Shown piece by piece: positions 53,501-60,383 of a stretch of 64,000 nucleotides of DNA. The first letter of the stretch is position 1. Every line of letters starts with the position of its first letter. Source of the DNA: Dendrophyllia cribrosa (lineage: Eukaryota > Cnidaria > Anthozoa > Scleractinia > Dendrophylliidae); contig JAJLRJ010000001.1 in NCBI GenBank assembly GCA_024195265.1, forward strand, positions 2,103,910 to 2,167,909, in the 5' to 3' direction. The notes below the pieces were generated by a model, which did no database searches, was not told the DNA's origin, and was given only the letters and a program-made list of their open reading frames with translations. The translations under genes were made by a program, and so were the position numbers.

Positions 53501-55098
53501 ATTCTAAAACAAAATAGATGTGTGATCTATGTGATGCATTTAAACAACACAGCTTGATGGATGAGATGCACAGTAGCTAAAACAATAATGAAGCACAACT
53601 AACTTGACAGGAGGAGTTTGATAAAAAAAGGATAAAGATGGCCAAAAACCAATGTAGAATTAAAGAGCAGTAATATGTAGATTACAAAAGAAAAAGTAAA
53701 AGAAAAGAAAAAATAAACACAAGCTGGCATTTTCAAATAAATGGATTTTTAAAATCTTTAGTTAGTACATTACTTAGTGCACTATAACCCAATATTTTAA
53801 AGATTTTCTTTTAGAACAGTTGTTATAGAATAAGATGTATATTGCTGTGAAATAAAAGATGCATAATGTTGTGAAATTGATGGTTATTTCAATTTCAAAC
53901 ATGATTAGTATGCATAAGGTTAGTTTTAAAAAAATCTTCGACATTTGCAAAATAAATGGTGCCTAAAATAAAATAATATGAATAAAAGGATATGTTGTTA
54001 TATTTTACCTGATAGAAATACGGCAAATTTCATTGAAAAATATCAAATAGCAAAACAAAAAGTATATTTGCATTAAAAACACCTTGAAAAAAATTAATGA
54101 CGGTAAACGCCGGGAAAATAAAAATCACACTGTGACAAGCCGGTTTCCACAAGCTGAGCTGAATTCACAATAACTGAAGCCATACAAAATACGCGTATTA
54201 AAAAAAAAAACCTTTAGGAAAATAAAAAAAAAGAGATTTAGCTTTAAGCAATATAGACAGACAAGGCTGCAATTTTGAGCTATTGTCGAGAAAAGGATGT
54301 GAATAATTCACATTTGCAGTTCGATTGTTTGTAAATAAACATCATTCGCAGCGCCAGCCGTTTGTGCCGAATAATTTTCTGGGTACAAAATAAATTAAGG
54401 CGCGCTTTTGCCAATACGTTTGTATTTGTCCATCTAATTCTTCAAAATTAATGAAAAAATAGTACATAGCTGTACATAGTATGAAAAGAAAGAAAAAACT
54501 CGCATAAGTAAATTGCTTTTTGCCGTCAAAACATCTTGAAAATATCTGAAATATACAACGCGCGTTAGCATGAAATTTCTAATCTTGTAAGCCAAATCTT
54601 AAAATTTATAATACATAAGCAACATGAGATTTAAGCTTATTGCGGGTTTTTTTAGATTTAAAAATAAATGATATCAGAGCTCATAAATATTGCCAAACGA
54701 AAAAAAACTCACAAACTTAAATGTAATAAAAGTTTTAAAAGGGTGGATTTTCTAGCCGCAAGTTCGAATAGTTGCGCGCATCAGTGATCGCTGACGGCCT
54801 ACCTGGAAAAAACTGAATTTTTCCAATGATTCCGTACACGATTCCGCGGCATTTCAACGACCATGCTTCGCCAAGGTCAACTCCTACAACAGAAGAAGAA
54901 TTAAACCCATCAAATGACAAAGAAAACACCACAAGAACACGAGAAAGGCTTCCGCGGCATAAACAGAATTTGAATAATGTTCGCGCAAGCTTATAGCTTA
55001 CCAAAGCGTGGTTGCAAGCGTCCATCTTGCCGATTACACCACAAACTATCCGGCCCATTTAGAATTATAAAGTTGTCTTGGGCCTGAAAAAGTTCCAT
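25883..55098 (-). CDS. INPP5F: INPP5F/SAC2 phosphoinositide phosphatase gene, 24 coding exons (whole span)
   Basis: I rebuilt 24 coding exons on the minus strand: 3,513 nt, 1,170 aa, every joint GT-AG and in phase. Human INPP5F is 1,132 aa. It removes phosphate from phosphoinositides, chiefly PI4P, on endosomal membranes. Order: N-terminal block (residues 1-105), SAC catalytic domain (about 140-555) with FFYS..GDLTN, RRRGVDDNGDVANYVETEQ, SFVQVRGSVPV, FDFHEY and the active site CMDCLDRT (C450, R456 of Cx5R), hSac2 domain (about 560-738) with SGYFHTLR, then a disordered acidic/Ser-rich tail ending QKQLRRKCRTKIIEL, like the human end. No residue expected for catalysis is missing. The introns are swollen by transposons, none of which enters an exon. 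Start chosen at 55098 because MELFQA matches the human first residues. The UTRs are not defined. Confidence 0.95.
27580..27702. repeat. Foldback MITE in intron 23
   Basis: GGCGCGGTTCAAACGTCGAA at the left pairs with TTGACGTTTGAACCGGGCC at the right, and ATGCAAATG pairs with CATTTGCAT nearer the centre, so the whole 123 bp folds. The ends resemble Harbinger-type TIRs, but no target duplication is evident. Confidence 0.65.
27804..30731 (+). pseudogene. LINE reverse transcriptase, C-terminal part, broken
   Basis: The first block (27804-28258) reads LSRGVRQGCPLSPYLFIL and the RT active-site box FADDTTLF. After the insertion the frame resumes near 29363 with YNIKENNKKNEE and DIWRARNLSLLGKCLIVK, a usual post-RT segment of L1/Tx1-like LINEs. 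It then runs through 29611-30315 in another frame. A C-terminal knuckle CLYCDEPDSILH and HRIIVTRKGLH follow near 30330-30460. Stops and frameshifts make it dead. The clade is uncertain. Confidence 0.75.
28253..29330. mobile_element. 1.1-kb element inserted in the LINE
   Basis: The ends ACTCATGCGC and GCGCATGAGT are inverted, and the LINE frame breaks exactly here. Inside is a direct duplication of about 150 bp with a 205-bp period (starting 28871 and 29076, AAATAGCCC(A/G)GTCGTTTACTG). A short frame (28485-28676) starts MEREGFKEYSEAAVVKKKES. About 28 bp between 29331 and the resumed LINE are unexplained, so the right border is not certain. Confidence 0.5.
31285..31372 (-). CDS. INPP5F: INPP5F exon 23 (residues 710-738)
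   Basis: SVLLCIADAFATARATLELG, aligning with human DTLQCIAEMLQITKQAMG at the end of hSac2. Acceptor ccctcacag, donor GACAG|gtaaat. Confidence 0.88.
31657..31899. mobile_element. AATTGCTTTGG-type MITE, intron 22
   Basis: Contains GCAATTGCTTTGGTTTTGCA, CAACCAATGAAAAGTAAAACC, AACCAATCGTGAC and TGATTGGTTCATTGGATTGTC, the same order of motifs as the copy at 37916-38154. The right end is lost or replaced just before the exon 22 donor. Confidence 0.6.
31909..32031 (-). CDS. INPP5F: INPP5F exon 22 (residues 669-709)
   Basis: LFIRLYRRHQGNSGYFHTLR, matching human MRLHYRYKEASGYFHTLR. Acceptor cgttttacag, donor AGAA|gtaagt. A MITE begins about 10 bp beyond the donor. Confidence 0.93.
32322..32367 (+). 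repeat. (AAT)n microsatellite, intron 21
   Basis: About 15 perfect AAT units. Confidence 0.9.
32423..32496 (-). CDS. INPP5F: INPP5F exon 21 (residues 644-668)
   Basis: YDDEAERITQYERIALEDLE, matching human YDDEVDKVNQYQRLSLENLE. Acceptor cttcacag, donor ATTG|gtgagt. Confidence 0.95.
32951..33022 (-). CDS. INPP5F: INPP5F exon 20 (residues 620-643)
   Basis: QDVILLLTYHAYYVA, matching human DVDVLLLLSNSAYYVAYY. Acceptor cttttgtag, donor GCTAG|gtaagc. Confidence 0.94.
33085..33690 (+). repeat. 106-bp satellite array, about six copies, intron 19
   Basis: The motif GTACAAGGTGGTTCTAACTT recurs at 33187, 33293, 33399, 33505 and 33611, exactly 106 bp apart, with an older copy starting near 33085. Each unit includes a GACCATTCAAATGAAAGCTA box and a GCAGTACTTTCCTGTGGTAC box. 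Single diverged relatives occur in other introns of the same gene. Confidence 0.88.
33759..33954 (-). CDS. INPP5F: INPP5F exon 19 (residues 555-619)
   Basis: DVMLGNPVTEDIAALIAAMK through CGWALVDPFY, linking SAC to the hSac2 domain (human IPVTEDLY... GGWALID). Acceptor cctcacag, donor TACAG|gtacat. Confidence 0.94.
34242..34288 (-). CDS. INPP5F: INPP5F exon 18 (residues 539-554)
   Basis: RYYLNRFKAAYRQTLI closes the SAC domain. Acceptor ttcttgcag, donor ATTG|gtaggt. Confidence 0.95.
34520..34590 (-). CDS. INPP5F: INPP5F exon 17 (residues 516-538)
   Basis: GDFTRTGERRFTGVMKDGYN, matching human GDFTRTGERKLAGVMKDGVN. Acceptor actcttcag lies 69 bp from the edge of a satellite-bearing transposon. 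Confidence 0.96.
34716..36163 (+). repeat. 72-bp tandem repeat, about 20 units
   Basis: Unit begins GATGATAATTACAAAGATTG and ends AACAGTCCCCTTAATAGA. Because 72 is a multiple of three and the unit has no stop in several frames, about 500-codon frames run through in both directions; they are artefacts. Variant bases form blocks: the first ten units have GATTGG, units 13-20 have GATTGT, and units 11-12 have AGCAATG in place of AGAGATG. That points to array growth from the right-hand units by slippage or unequal exchange. Confidence 0.95.
36213..36359. mobile_element. Foldback element with perfect 51-bp arms and 9-bp target duplication
   Basis: Arms 36222-36272 and 36300-36350 are perfect reverse complements (outer tip TAGACTACGAGCAGTC). 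The direct repeat GGCGGGGCT at 36213-36221 and 36351-36359 is a 9-bp target duplication, as in Mutator-type elements. Loop 27 bp. It is nested in the satellite-bearing element. Confidence 0.82.
37458..37586 (-). CDS. INPP5F: INPP5F exon 16 (residues 473-515)
   Basis: LKKLGKQLPD, then MWASNGDAISRQYAGTAAMK, the SAC motif following the active site. Acceptor acttttag, donor AAG|gtaaga. Confidence 0.95.
37753..37873 (-). CDS. INPP5F: INPP5F exon 15, catalytic Cx5R loop (residues 432-472)
   Basis: Carries GVFRVNCMDCLDRTNVVQAA. C450 is the expected nucleophile (human C458) and R456 the phosphate-binding Arg of Cx5R(T). Acceptor ctgtaaaag, donor CAG|gtatat. The active site is intact. Confidence 0.97.
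37916..38154. mobile_element. AATTGCTTTGG-type MITE, intron 14
   Basis: Same motif order as at 31657-31899 (TTTTGCATTGCC, CCAATCCGAAGTAAAAC, CAATCGTGACTT, ATTGGTTCATTTAATTGTCT), ending in TTTTACGACACTCAATTG and AAAGTGCTCT. The termini look like short inverted repeats, partly eroded. Confidence 0.6.
38357..39162 (+). mobile_element. 800-bp TIR element, intron 14
   Basis: TAGAGCGATTTTCGTATGAC at the left and its reverse complement at the right (ending AAAATCGCTCTA) match over about 27 bp, including CCTTGAAA. TTGA flanks both ends as a possible short target duplication. A plus frame at 38478-38813 includes MPNWRVNTREGLYNSGVAYP and a GGRGRPQKK basic stretch; I do not recognise it, and a helix-turn-helix fragment of a transposase is a guess. 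Motifs GATTGG(T/C)TTATCGAACA recur three times inside. Confidence 0.65.
39220..39555. mobile_element. TA-flanked MITE, intron 14
   Basis: CAGTCCGTACTGCGCAATCT at the left and its reverse complement at the right, each next to TA (39218-39219, 39556-39557). CAGT ends with TA duplication fit the Tc1/mariner group. Non-coding. Confidence 0.75.
39837..39914 (-). CDS. INPP5F: INPP5F exon 14 (residues 406-431)
   Basis: CRGMRFENVSVLVESILEVI, matching human CRGMKFENVQTL. Acceptor tttgcaacag, donor TGCTG|gtgagt. Confidence 0.95.
40280..40365 (-). CDS. INPP5F: INPP5F exon 13 (residues 378-405)
   Basis: Ends in YVTFDFHEY, the FDFHE motif of SAC phosphatases. Acceptor tttccccag, donor TATTG|gtaagt. Confidence 0.95.
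40628..40666 (-). CDS. INPP5F: INPP5F exon 12 (residues 365-377)
   Basis: Thirteen-codon micro-exon AILSLVDQSGREK, matching human VIINLVDQAGREK. Acceptor ttgccttag, donor AAG|gtaaga. Confidence 0.94.
40784..40851 (-). CDS. INPP5F: INPP5F exon 11 (residues 342-364)
   Basis: ETQLAFRKHFDHQLALYKN, matching the human KETVAYFCAHFEEQLNIYKK helix. Acceptor tgtctacag, donor GTG|gtcagt. Confidence 0.93.
41058..41169 (-). CDS. INPP5F: INPP5F exon 10 (residues 305-341)
   Basis: SFVQVRGSVPVYWSQPGYKY, a core SAC motif. Acceptor gatttgtag, donor AGAG|gtacag. Confidence 0.96.
41688..41755 (-). CDS. INPP5F: INPP5F exon 9 (residues 282-304)
   Basis: TRYRRRGVDDNGDVANYVET, almost the human sequence. Acceptor gaattacag, donor CAG|gtttgt. 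Confidence 0.96.
41782..42435. mobile_element. 654-bp TIR element, copy 1, intron 8
   Basis: Begins GGACATTCGCGCTAACTG and ends TTTTCGCGCGAACGTCC. No coding capacity. It is followed after TAAA by a second copy of equal length in the same orientation. Copy divergence is visible to the eye at many sites. Confidence 0.75.
42440..43093. mobile_element. 654-bp TIR element, copy 2, intron 8
   Basis: Begins GGACGTTCGCGCTAATTG and ends TTTTCGCGCGAATGTCC. Shares the TAAA between copies (42436-42439); TAAA also precedes copy 1. Its right end is 62 bp from INPP5F exon 8. Confidence 0.75.
43156..43333 (-). CDS. INPP5F: INPP5F exon 8 (residues 223-281)
   Basis: WVMPIIQGYCRI, an acidic insert (EDDDAEEGEEK) in the place of the human acidic loop, then LVLISRRSVNRA. 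Acceptor acgttgtag, donor GCTG|gtaaga. Only 62 bp separate its 3' edge from a transposon copy. Confidence 0.95.
43727..43800 (+). mobile_element. Possible tRNA-derived SINE remnant, intron 7
   Basis: GATAGAGTGGTCAGTCTGTC followed by CAAACATTCTATC and GTCATTCAAGCC looks like a worn tRNA-type A box, anticodon arm and B box. Too diverged for a functional tRNA. Confidence 0.35.
44122..44178 (-). CDS. INPP5F: INPP5F exon 7 (residues 204-222)
   Basis: CDKRFFWNEFMLKELLDSE, the SAC RFFWN motif. Acceptor tttgctag, donor GAG|gtatgt. Confidence 0.94.
44486..44521 (+). repeat. (AAT)n microsatellite, intron 6
   Basis: About 12 perfect units. Confidence 0.9.
45255..45412. repeat. Foldback MITE, intron 6
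   Basis: GCCACTTTAGAAACGAG pairs with CTCGTTTCTAAAGTGGC and the pairing continues through CAGTC/GACT-type segments to a short centre near GGGGAC. Arms about 70 bp with some mismatches. Confidence 0.75.
45515..45637 (-). CDS. INPP5F: INPP5F exon 6 (residues 163-203)
   Basis: Start of the conserved SAC fold: MKMFNDSDSFFYSPTGDLTN. Acceptor cttacacag, donor AGG|gtgaga. Confidence 0.96.
46409..46607. mobile_element. Near-perfect 199-bp palindromic MITE, nested
   Basis: The arms meet at AAGCTT near 46508 with no loop to speak of. Tips read TAGGCCATTTCCGAGTTGC and its reverse complement ending GGCCTA, consistent with TA target duplication. Only a few mismatches over about 95 bp per arm. Confidence 0.82.
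47087..47264 (-). repeat. 14-bp minisatellite, about 12 copies
   Basis: Unit AACATTGCATAGTG with an AAGGTTGCATAGTG variant at three places. Lies within the Mutator-like element. Confidence 0.9.
47742..48759. mobile_element. Nested mariner-like non-autonomous element
   Basis: Body 47744-48757 starts CAGTACTGTGCAAAAGTAAT and ends in its reverse complement ATTACTTTTGCACAGTACTG, with TA on each side. The TIR continues imperfectly through CGACGAATTT. It sits inside the right TIR of the Mutator-like element, splitting CCTAAGACC, so it is the younger insertion. No transposase. Confidence 0.8.
49234..49290 (-). CDS. INPP5F: INPP5F exon 5 (residues 144-162)
   Basis: Nineteen codons reading DLKDKEKLERRFVE, matching human ESKEKEKLERRLLEE. 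Acceptor ttttaatag, donor GAG|gttagt. Confidence 0.93.
49497..49600 (+). repeat. Iterated CCCGCACAAT motif, intron 4
   Basis: CCCGCACAATTT-type units recur five or six times with irregular spacing. No known function. Confidence 0.5.
49758..49871 (-). CDS. INPP5F: INPP5F exon 4 (residues 106-143)
   Basis: LCEHHQKGGG...TWTKIKTAAS between acceptor ttattag and donor AAG|gtaaat. Variable linker before the SAC domain; the Gly-rich part differs from human. Confidence 0.88.
50012..50407. mobile_element. 396-bp MITE, intron 3
   Basis: ATTGAAGGCCTCCAGGCAAG at the left and its near-reverse complement CTTGCCAGGAGGCCTTCAAT at the right. Matches extend to GAATGTCC. Non-coding. Confidence 0.7.
50797..51080. 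repeat. 142-bp tandem duplication, intron 3
   Basis: CAGCAATATTCTTGCATCAT through AAAGGGTTAAGTATCATGCT occurs twice, almost identical, the second copy ending about 28 bp from exon 3. The first copy is preceded by a relative of the 106-bp satellite unit (50744-50800). Confidence 0.85.
51108..51244 (-). CDS. INPP5F: INPP5F exon 3 (residues 60-105)
   Basis: Acceptor atgttcaacag, donor GAT|gtaagc. Encodes WRLLVISKRTLLGSLPGGHE, matching the human WWLILIRQKALVGKLPGDHE region. Confidence 0.95.
51660..51760. repeat. Short G-rich repeat related to the 19.3-kb minisatellite, intron 2
   Basis: GGACGGTGTTGGAGGGTGG occurs twice, followed by AATGTCTATGAGAACATCTGTATTCGTGAG, which corresponds to AACGTCTATGAG...TGTATTCTCGAG after the array at 19268-19562. 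So both places hold one dispersed family. Confidence 0.6.
51953..52979. mobile_element. CAACCTCGTTCCC-type TIR element with 8-bp target duplication, intron 2
   Basis: CAGAGTGC at 51953-51960 and 52972-52979 flank the element. The left end AACCTCGTTCCCAGGGTC pairs with GACCCTGGGAACGAGGTT at the right, and the match continues about 95 bp through the GTCACGTGTCTCCCAGA region. An 8-bp duplication suggests hAT, but the right end has four extra bases. The interior has a 96-codon minus frame (52238-52528) of unknown meaning. Mini-versions are at 58285-58312 and 62638-62692. Confidence 0.68.
53080..54802. other. 5' part of INPP5F intron 2, no further features
   Basis: Strongly AT-rich with A/T runs. 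I see no exon, RNA gene or transposon ends in this stretch. Confidence 0.5.
54803..54883 (-). CDS. INPP5F: INPP5F exon 2 (residues 33-59)
   Basis: Acceptor tctgttgtag, donor CCAG|gtaggc. Encodes the IVYGIIGKIQ block that matches GLVEGVIGKIQ of the human protein. Confidence 0.93.
55002..55098 (-). CDS. INPP5F: INPP5F exon 1 (residues 1-32)
   Basis: MELFQAQDNF start, ends CGCTTTG|gtaagc in phase 1. Reads like the human N-terminus (MELFQAKDHY). Possible 5' UTR runs upstream to at most the transposon edge at 55213. Confidence 0.92.
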
Positions 55099-55212
55099 GT
55101 CTTAATCAGGAGCAGGGAAGTACCTTTGATCGCCGTCTGCACGCATTATCCAGTCAGCCGGTGTTTTACCGTCAATTCCTCCTTTCCGCCATGTTGTGTT
55201 TTGGGTTGACGT
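55099..55212 (-). promoter_or_regulatory. INPP5F: Likely INPP5F 5' UTR/core promoter
   Basis: Only about 114 bp lie between the INPP5F start codon and the target duplication of the neighbouring transposon. It contains AAACACAACATGGCGGAAAGG on the minus strand, a YY1-type GCCATNTT box (CCGCCATGTT, 55189-55198) common in TATA-less promoters. No TATA box seen. The assignment is inference. Confidence 0.4.
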
Positions 55213-57209
55213 CTGTTACCACAGGTGAACCAAGCACAATATGCGAGTAGGGAAACTGGGTACTAGAATTGAGCTTTGTTTAGCTTTGTTTTGCTTTGCA
55301 ACATTTGCGAAAGTTTCTGCACGAAATTCATAACTTTTGTCTTAAAAAGTACAAATGAAGTTTGAAATAAAGTGTTGACATGTAACCTGGTGTCTTTGTT
55401 TGTTCATTGGGTCCCTCCATGGCCTGTATTTGAGTATTTTCTTCCATGCGCTACATCATGGATAAAAATAAGACAAGGTTGGAAACTATTTTGGTCGGGT
55501 CGACGAGGCCGCGCAAGAAAACGCGGTCGATGAATGCAAGAAGAACACACATTGTCCCTCTATCCCCGTATTCAACAAGATCGATAGTTGTTCCAACTTT
55601 TCCCGTAATTTTATTGCCAATAACTCACACTTTCGAGACGCAATCCAACGCCGAACTTCACCATCTCGCTCGACGATGGCGGCCATTAGCCGTGAGGATG
55701 AAAAGTGGCTACAACCTCGATCCCGCGAGAAGATTTTATCCCCCACTACTGGTACGCACCGCCGTCCATTTCAGCACGCGCCTTCACCGGGTAAGTAAAC
55801 TTTTCGCAGCAGTGAAAACCCCTTGAAATGGCGAAGTTAATTACTTACAAGAGAATGCTACGTTGAAGTTTGATCTTGAAGTTACAATCTTGCGACGCTT
55901 ATGTCTGCGACTCAGCTTCGTGTATTTTTTTCTGTCAGGCCGAAGGTTTTTCGATTACTAGTAAGCAGAGTTGGATCAAAACAAAGGTTACGTAGTTTGG
56001 TTTTTAACAGTACAGCGCTTTCTCCACTTCAGTTCCTACCTTCGAAGAAATCAATATATATGGCGAGGTAAAAACTTACGTGTTCAACAGAGTTGTTATA
56101 ATTAGCTCAGCCGGTTTATTATTAACTGATAAGCCCGTACACTGTTCACGAAAACATTGACTGTTTTGAATAAGCCATGTTAAGCAAAATAGTGCATCAT
56201 TGATATTGATATTGGGGCAAAACATGGCGAAAATTCAAAGTTTTCAGAGGGAACTCAATGTCAGAATTCACTTGTTTGTATTTCTTTCAAGAATTCTAGT
56301 CGATAACTGAACTTTAGAGACATATCAAAAGATGAAGATGTTGAGATTTAGGGGCATTAAATTTGAGGCTGAAAATAATTTTGTTTTCATGCGAGCATCG
56401 GCACAGTAGCGGCGATCGATCGCCAGAACATTATATTTTTACAACCCCTCTGAGATGTATACCGTCTTCCTATTTCTTCCAGAACAAGTTTAAGACAATA
56501 TCTTACTTACCCAGAGAGGAAAGTTACGGAAAACGAAAGCAACGGATCAAACTTCAACGTAGCATTCTCTTGTAAGTAATTAACTTCGCCATTTCAAGGG
56601 GTTTTCACTGCTGCGAAAAGTTTACTTACCCGGTGGAGGCGCGTGCTGAAATGGACGGCGGTGCGTACCAGTAGTGGGGGATAAAATCTTCTCGCGGGAT
56701 CGAGGTTGTAGCCACTTTTCGTCCTCACGGCTAATGGCCGCCATCGTCGAGCGAGATGGTGAAGTTCGGCGTTGGATTGCGTCTCGAAAGTGTGAGTTAT
56801 TGGCAAATAAAATTACGGAAAAAGTTGGAACAACTATCGATCTTGTTGAATACGGGGATAGAGGGACAATGTGTGTTCTTCTTGCATTTCATCGACCGCG
56901 TTTTCTTGCGCGGCCTCGTCGACCCGACCAAAATAGTTTCCAACCTTGTCTTATATTTATCCATGATGTAGCGCATGGAAGAAAATACTCAAATACAGGC
57001 CATGGAGGGACCCAATGAACAAACAAAGACACCAGGTTACATGTCAACACTTTATTTCAAACTTCATTTGTACTTTTTAAGACAAAAGTTATAAATTTCG
57101 TGCAGAAACTTTCGCAAATGTTGCAAAGCAAAACAAAGCTAAACAAAGCTCAATTCTAGTACCCAGTTTCCCTACTCGCATATTGTGCTTGGTTCACCTG
57201 TGCTGTTAC
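55213..57209. mobile_element. Long-TIR (656-bp) transposon just upstream of INPP5F
   Basis: CTGTTAC at 55213-55219 and 57203-57209 flank an element 55220-57202. Its arms 55220-55875 and 56546-57202 are near-identical reverse complements, starting CACAGGTGAACCAAGCACAA. Small indels separate them. The 670-bp centre is unique and non-coding. A 7-8 bp duplication and CA...TG ends could fit hAT or a Mutator-type foldback. A frame inside each arm (right arm from the ATG at 56734) starts MAAIVERDGEVRRWIASRKC; it is broken in the left copy by 1-bp deletions and I do not recognise it. Confidence 0.75.
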
Positions 57210-59620
57210 CCATAATTCTCAACCGAGTGGAGAATAAGTGGAGAATGCATGAGCTTCCCGCATTCCCGAACCCGTCCCGCCCGGGAAAAGTGTCGTAGAA
57301 TCCCGGTTATCAGCCCGGGGCTTATACCCGCTTCGTAGAAACTGATTTTTTTTTCCGAGGGGGGGGAGCAAAAATCATTCTACAACCTAGGGACGTATTA
57401 AACTCGATCATCGTTCCACCAAAAAAGATAGCGTTCTGTTCCAGCTCTTTCTGCATACCCTGCCACTCGGTTGTGCCTAAATCCTACCCGCCAGAAGGAC
57501 AGCCGAGGAGCACTAGTGACGAGTTTCCGAGTCGGGCAGTTTTCGGAAATTCTCGGCAATTCCAATATGGCGGCTGTTTTGACACAATTCGCGAACTTAA
57601 TATGTCTTGACCTGTCTTGATTACCAACAATAATTCAGGCGCGTAACAGGAATTTCCAGACGCTGTTTATGTCCATTGTAAGGCTCACTCACTCACTTAT
57701 TATTATTATTATTCGTATAAATATGTATATTATATATTTCTCTTAATAAGTTTTCTTTTTTTTTTAACTAGGGTTTTTAATATTTTGTAAACATTGTATA
57801 ATGGTTGATGATTTAATTAAGGAGAAATAAAGGATTACTATTAAAAATTATTATTATTGATTCAGAAATCTGAAAATGTAATTATACTTGAAAATGTATC
57901 TGAAAATCTAATTATACTTACTTTTGAAAATGTAATTATACTTTACATTAACTTTGTACTATCTTTTTTTAGTCTTTTATTGATATATTTTTCATATACA
58001 TGTAGGTATACATACATTTTAAAGGCTTTGTAAAGGAATTTATTGTAAACTTATAAATTGTGTAAATAATAAATCATTATTATTATTAATTATTATTATT
58101 ATTATTTTTTATGACAATTTTAACACCATTTTCAAATGTACATATCTTATCGTATTTAGAATTTTTTAATGTATTGTAAATAGTTATTTTAATTGTTAAA
58201 TGATTATTATTATTATTAAAATAAATAAATAAATAAATAAAATAAATAAATAAAATAAATAAATACCACGTGGTATCTCGAAGGGAAAAGTCCTGGGAAC
58301 GAGGTTGTAAAACTACATGATATTAGAAGCACAGTTTTTAATATCAAGACGGCAGCAATACAGTCACCCCCAAATTTTCACCTACTTTTGATCTGAAAAC
58401 CAACACGCTAGCCACTACATCATCGCGCCCCACAAAAATACGGTATGGATACATACACAATACAACTTTTATTTTATAGAAATCAGATTAGTAGTGGGGG
58501 GGGGGGGGGGATTGAAATTCTTCCCCAACAGAACAGGGGGGACCTGAAAAAAATCCAGATTCACTAAGGGGGGAGGGACATGAAAAAAAAAGGAAAATTT
58601 GTTAATTTTTCACCCATCCCCCCTCCCATAAATAATGAACGGTCCCAAAATCAACATTAGAGTCATCCCCCTCGAGCTCCCCTCGTTCCTTCCACCTCGC
58701 CACGATCTCTGCCCCACCCAATGCACTGCCCGACTTATTTTCGCCAGTTAGTTTACAAATGGCCACAACAAGACTTCACTCCGAGCCTTTTTTCTTGTCA
58801 AAAGTTTAATGTGAACCCTTATACGGTTAAACCATCCTTATATACTTTTTACATCCAACCTGGGGTTTGAACCCAGACCACGCGCGTAACTGCGTCACGA
58901 CAAACGTGTACATTGTTGGATTTCACACAAAGGATATTCTCCGTAGCCCAGGCTCACACAAACACTGACACCCGTTATGGTTTGAACAAAAAGTAGACTA
59001 CTTTCAGACTGCTCAAAGAAACGGGGTAGACACAAAGATCATTTTTATCCCACTTTTTTTAAATACTACCTGCCATTAAAATAATATAAAAGCAAAAGAA
59101 CATTTCCATTTACTCCTCTCTAAACTTGGGTTAACCTCAGGCACAAACCTTAGCTGGACAAAGTGACGCCGTTTCCATCTTCATTTCCCAATACGGAAAC
59201 TATTTAGTAGAAGAAACCACATGCTCTCTCAAGACTCGCGATCCACTCACCGAGAAACGAGTCTCGCTCCACCATGTTACATCCCTCTCATCTGAGTTCA
59301 GGAGGAGTTTAAGTGATATTTCATGCTCATGTTCCTCCCGTCTTTGTTTCTTTTAAACGTAACCCATTAAAGATCACCACATTAGTCAGCCATATAAATC
59401 TGGTAAATTTAATGCTATTTCTTTTCAGATGCCTCGCAATATTAACAACTTCTCCTGAAAAGGCTGGGTACTTTACCTAGGTAGCGAGGTTCGACAAAAC
59501 AAATATCAAAGAGGATCGAAGGCACTGCTCCTGATGATACATGGGTCTCGCTACACTCTCCTTTACCCAACAGCCCCCAACCCGGGTGGGGGGAGAGCAG
59601 TCCCAAGCGGAACAAAGTCC
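57210..59620. other. Intergenic stretch with microsatellites and SINE remnants
   Basis: Holds TTATT/AAATAAAT runs (57695-57711, 58085-58110, 58217-58262), a poly-G run (58496-58511), two tRNA-like remnants on the minus strand (A-box-like TGTAGTGGCTAGCGTG near 58395-58431; T-arm-like GGGTTCAAACCCCA near 58861-58876) and a mini CCTGGGAACGAGGTT hairpin near 58290. No gene seen. Confidence 0.45.
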
Positions 59621-60383
59621 GAGGGGATCATCGGCGTACGGGAAAAATTTTGTTGGGGGTGCTGAACTTTATTTGCCCGAATGAAACTCGTGTCATGATG
59701 GTGATTCTAGCACTCGTTGACATTTTACTTTTCTACCGCTGTGAACGATCCGAGAATGAGCTTCTACATCTCGCATTCTTCGCACTTCACACGGTACCGA
59801 TAAAATCTTTTACGAGACTTCGACGAAGACGTACTATTTTAATCGACCACGACCAGATACCAACCACACATGCAAGATGATCGTCGCCAAATGTTATTCT
59901 TAGGGCGCGTTTTTTGGAACATATTCTGGTCATTCCGAAATACACTAATACGCTACAAAACTATGTTGTTTACATTCTCACACACGAAAAGTTTTCCAGG
60001 TACACATAGTCAAAGTAGCGACTTCTTTCCATATTTTACGAGAGGAACAGGTGCAATAGTTTGAGGGTTTTTTTCAATCCCTGCGCGGTCTACATTATCA
60101 TTCCCACCCAGCTTTGCCTGCTCACGCGGTGACATGAATGACATGATCGATGTAGTTTTGAGCTCGCTTAGATTAAGTAACTAATGTGAGTTACGAAATA
60201 AAAACAAATAAATTAAGACATTGAATCACAAAATAATTCAGTTATTTTACTGTCTGTGGTGCCCGAATAGTCGCCCAGTTTTGCCCGAATAAAACTATAT
60301 TTTTTACGACTGGGGGGGGGGGGGTGCTGCAGCCCCCCCCCCCCCCCCCCAGCCCCTCCCTCTCGTACGCCTATGGAGGGGAT
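59621..60383. mobile_element. hAT-like MITE with 8-bp target duplication
   Basis: GAGGGGAT at 59621-59628 and 60376-60383 flanks an element starting CATCGGCGTACGGG and ending CTCGTACGCCTATG. CA...TG tips and the 8-bp duplication fit hAT. Near the right end a run of G, the palindrome GCTGCAGC and a run of C (60313-60352) form a GC hairpin. No transposase. Confidence 0.72.

Noticed and set aside
54735..55058. 107-codon minus-strand frame as an independent gene
   Set aside because: It reads through exon 1, the intron and exon 2 of INPP5F in frames that match the true protein only in part.
56674..57018. 115-codon frame in the right arm of the long-TIR element as a real gene
   Set aside because: The mirrored copy is broken by single-base deletions, and competing frames overlap it; no domain recognised.
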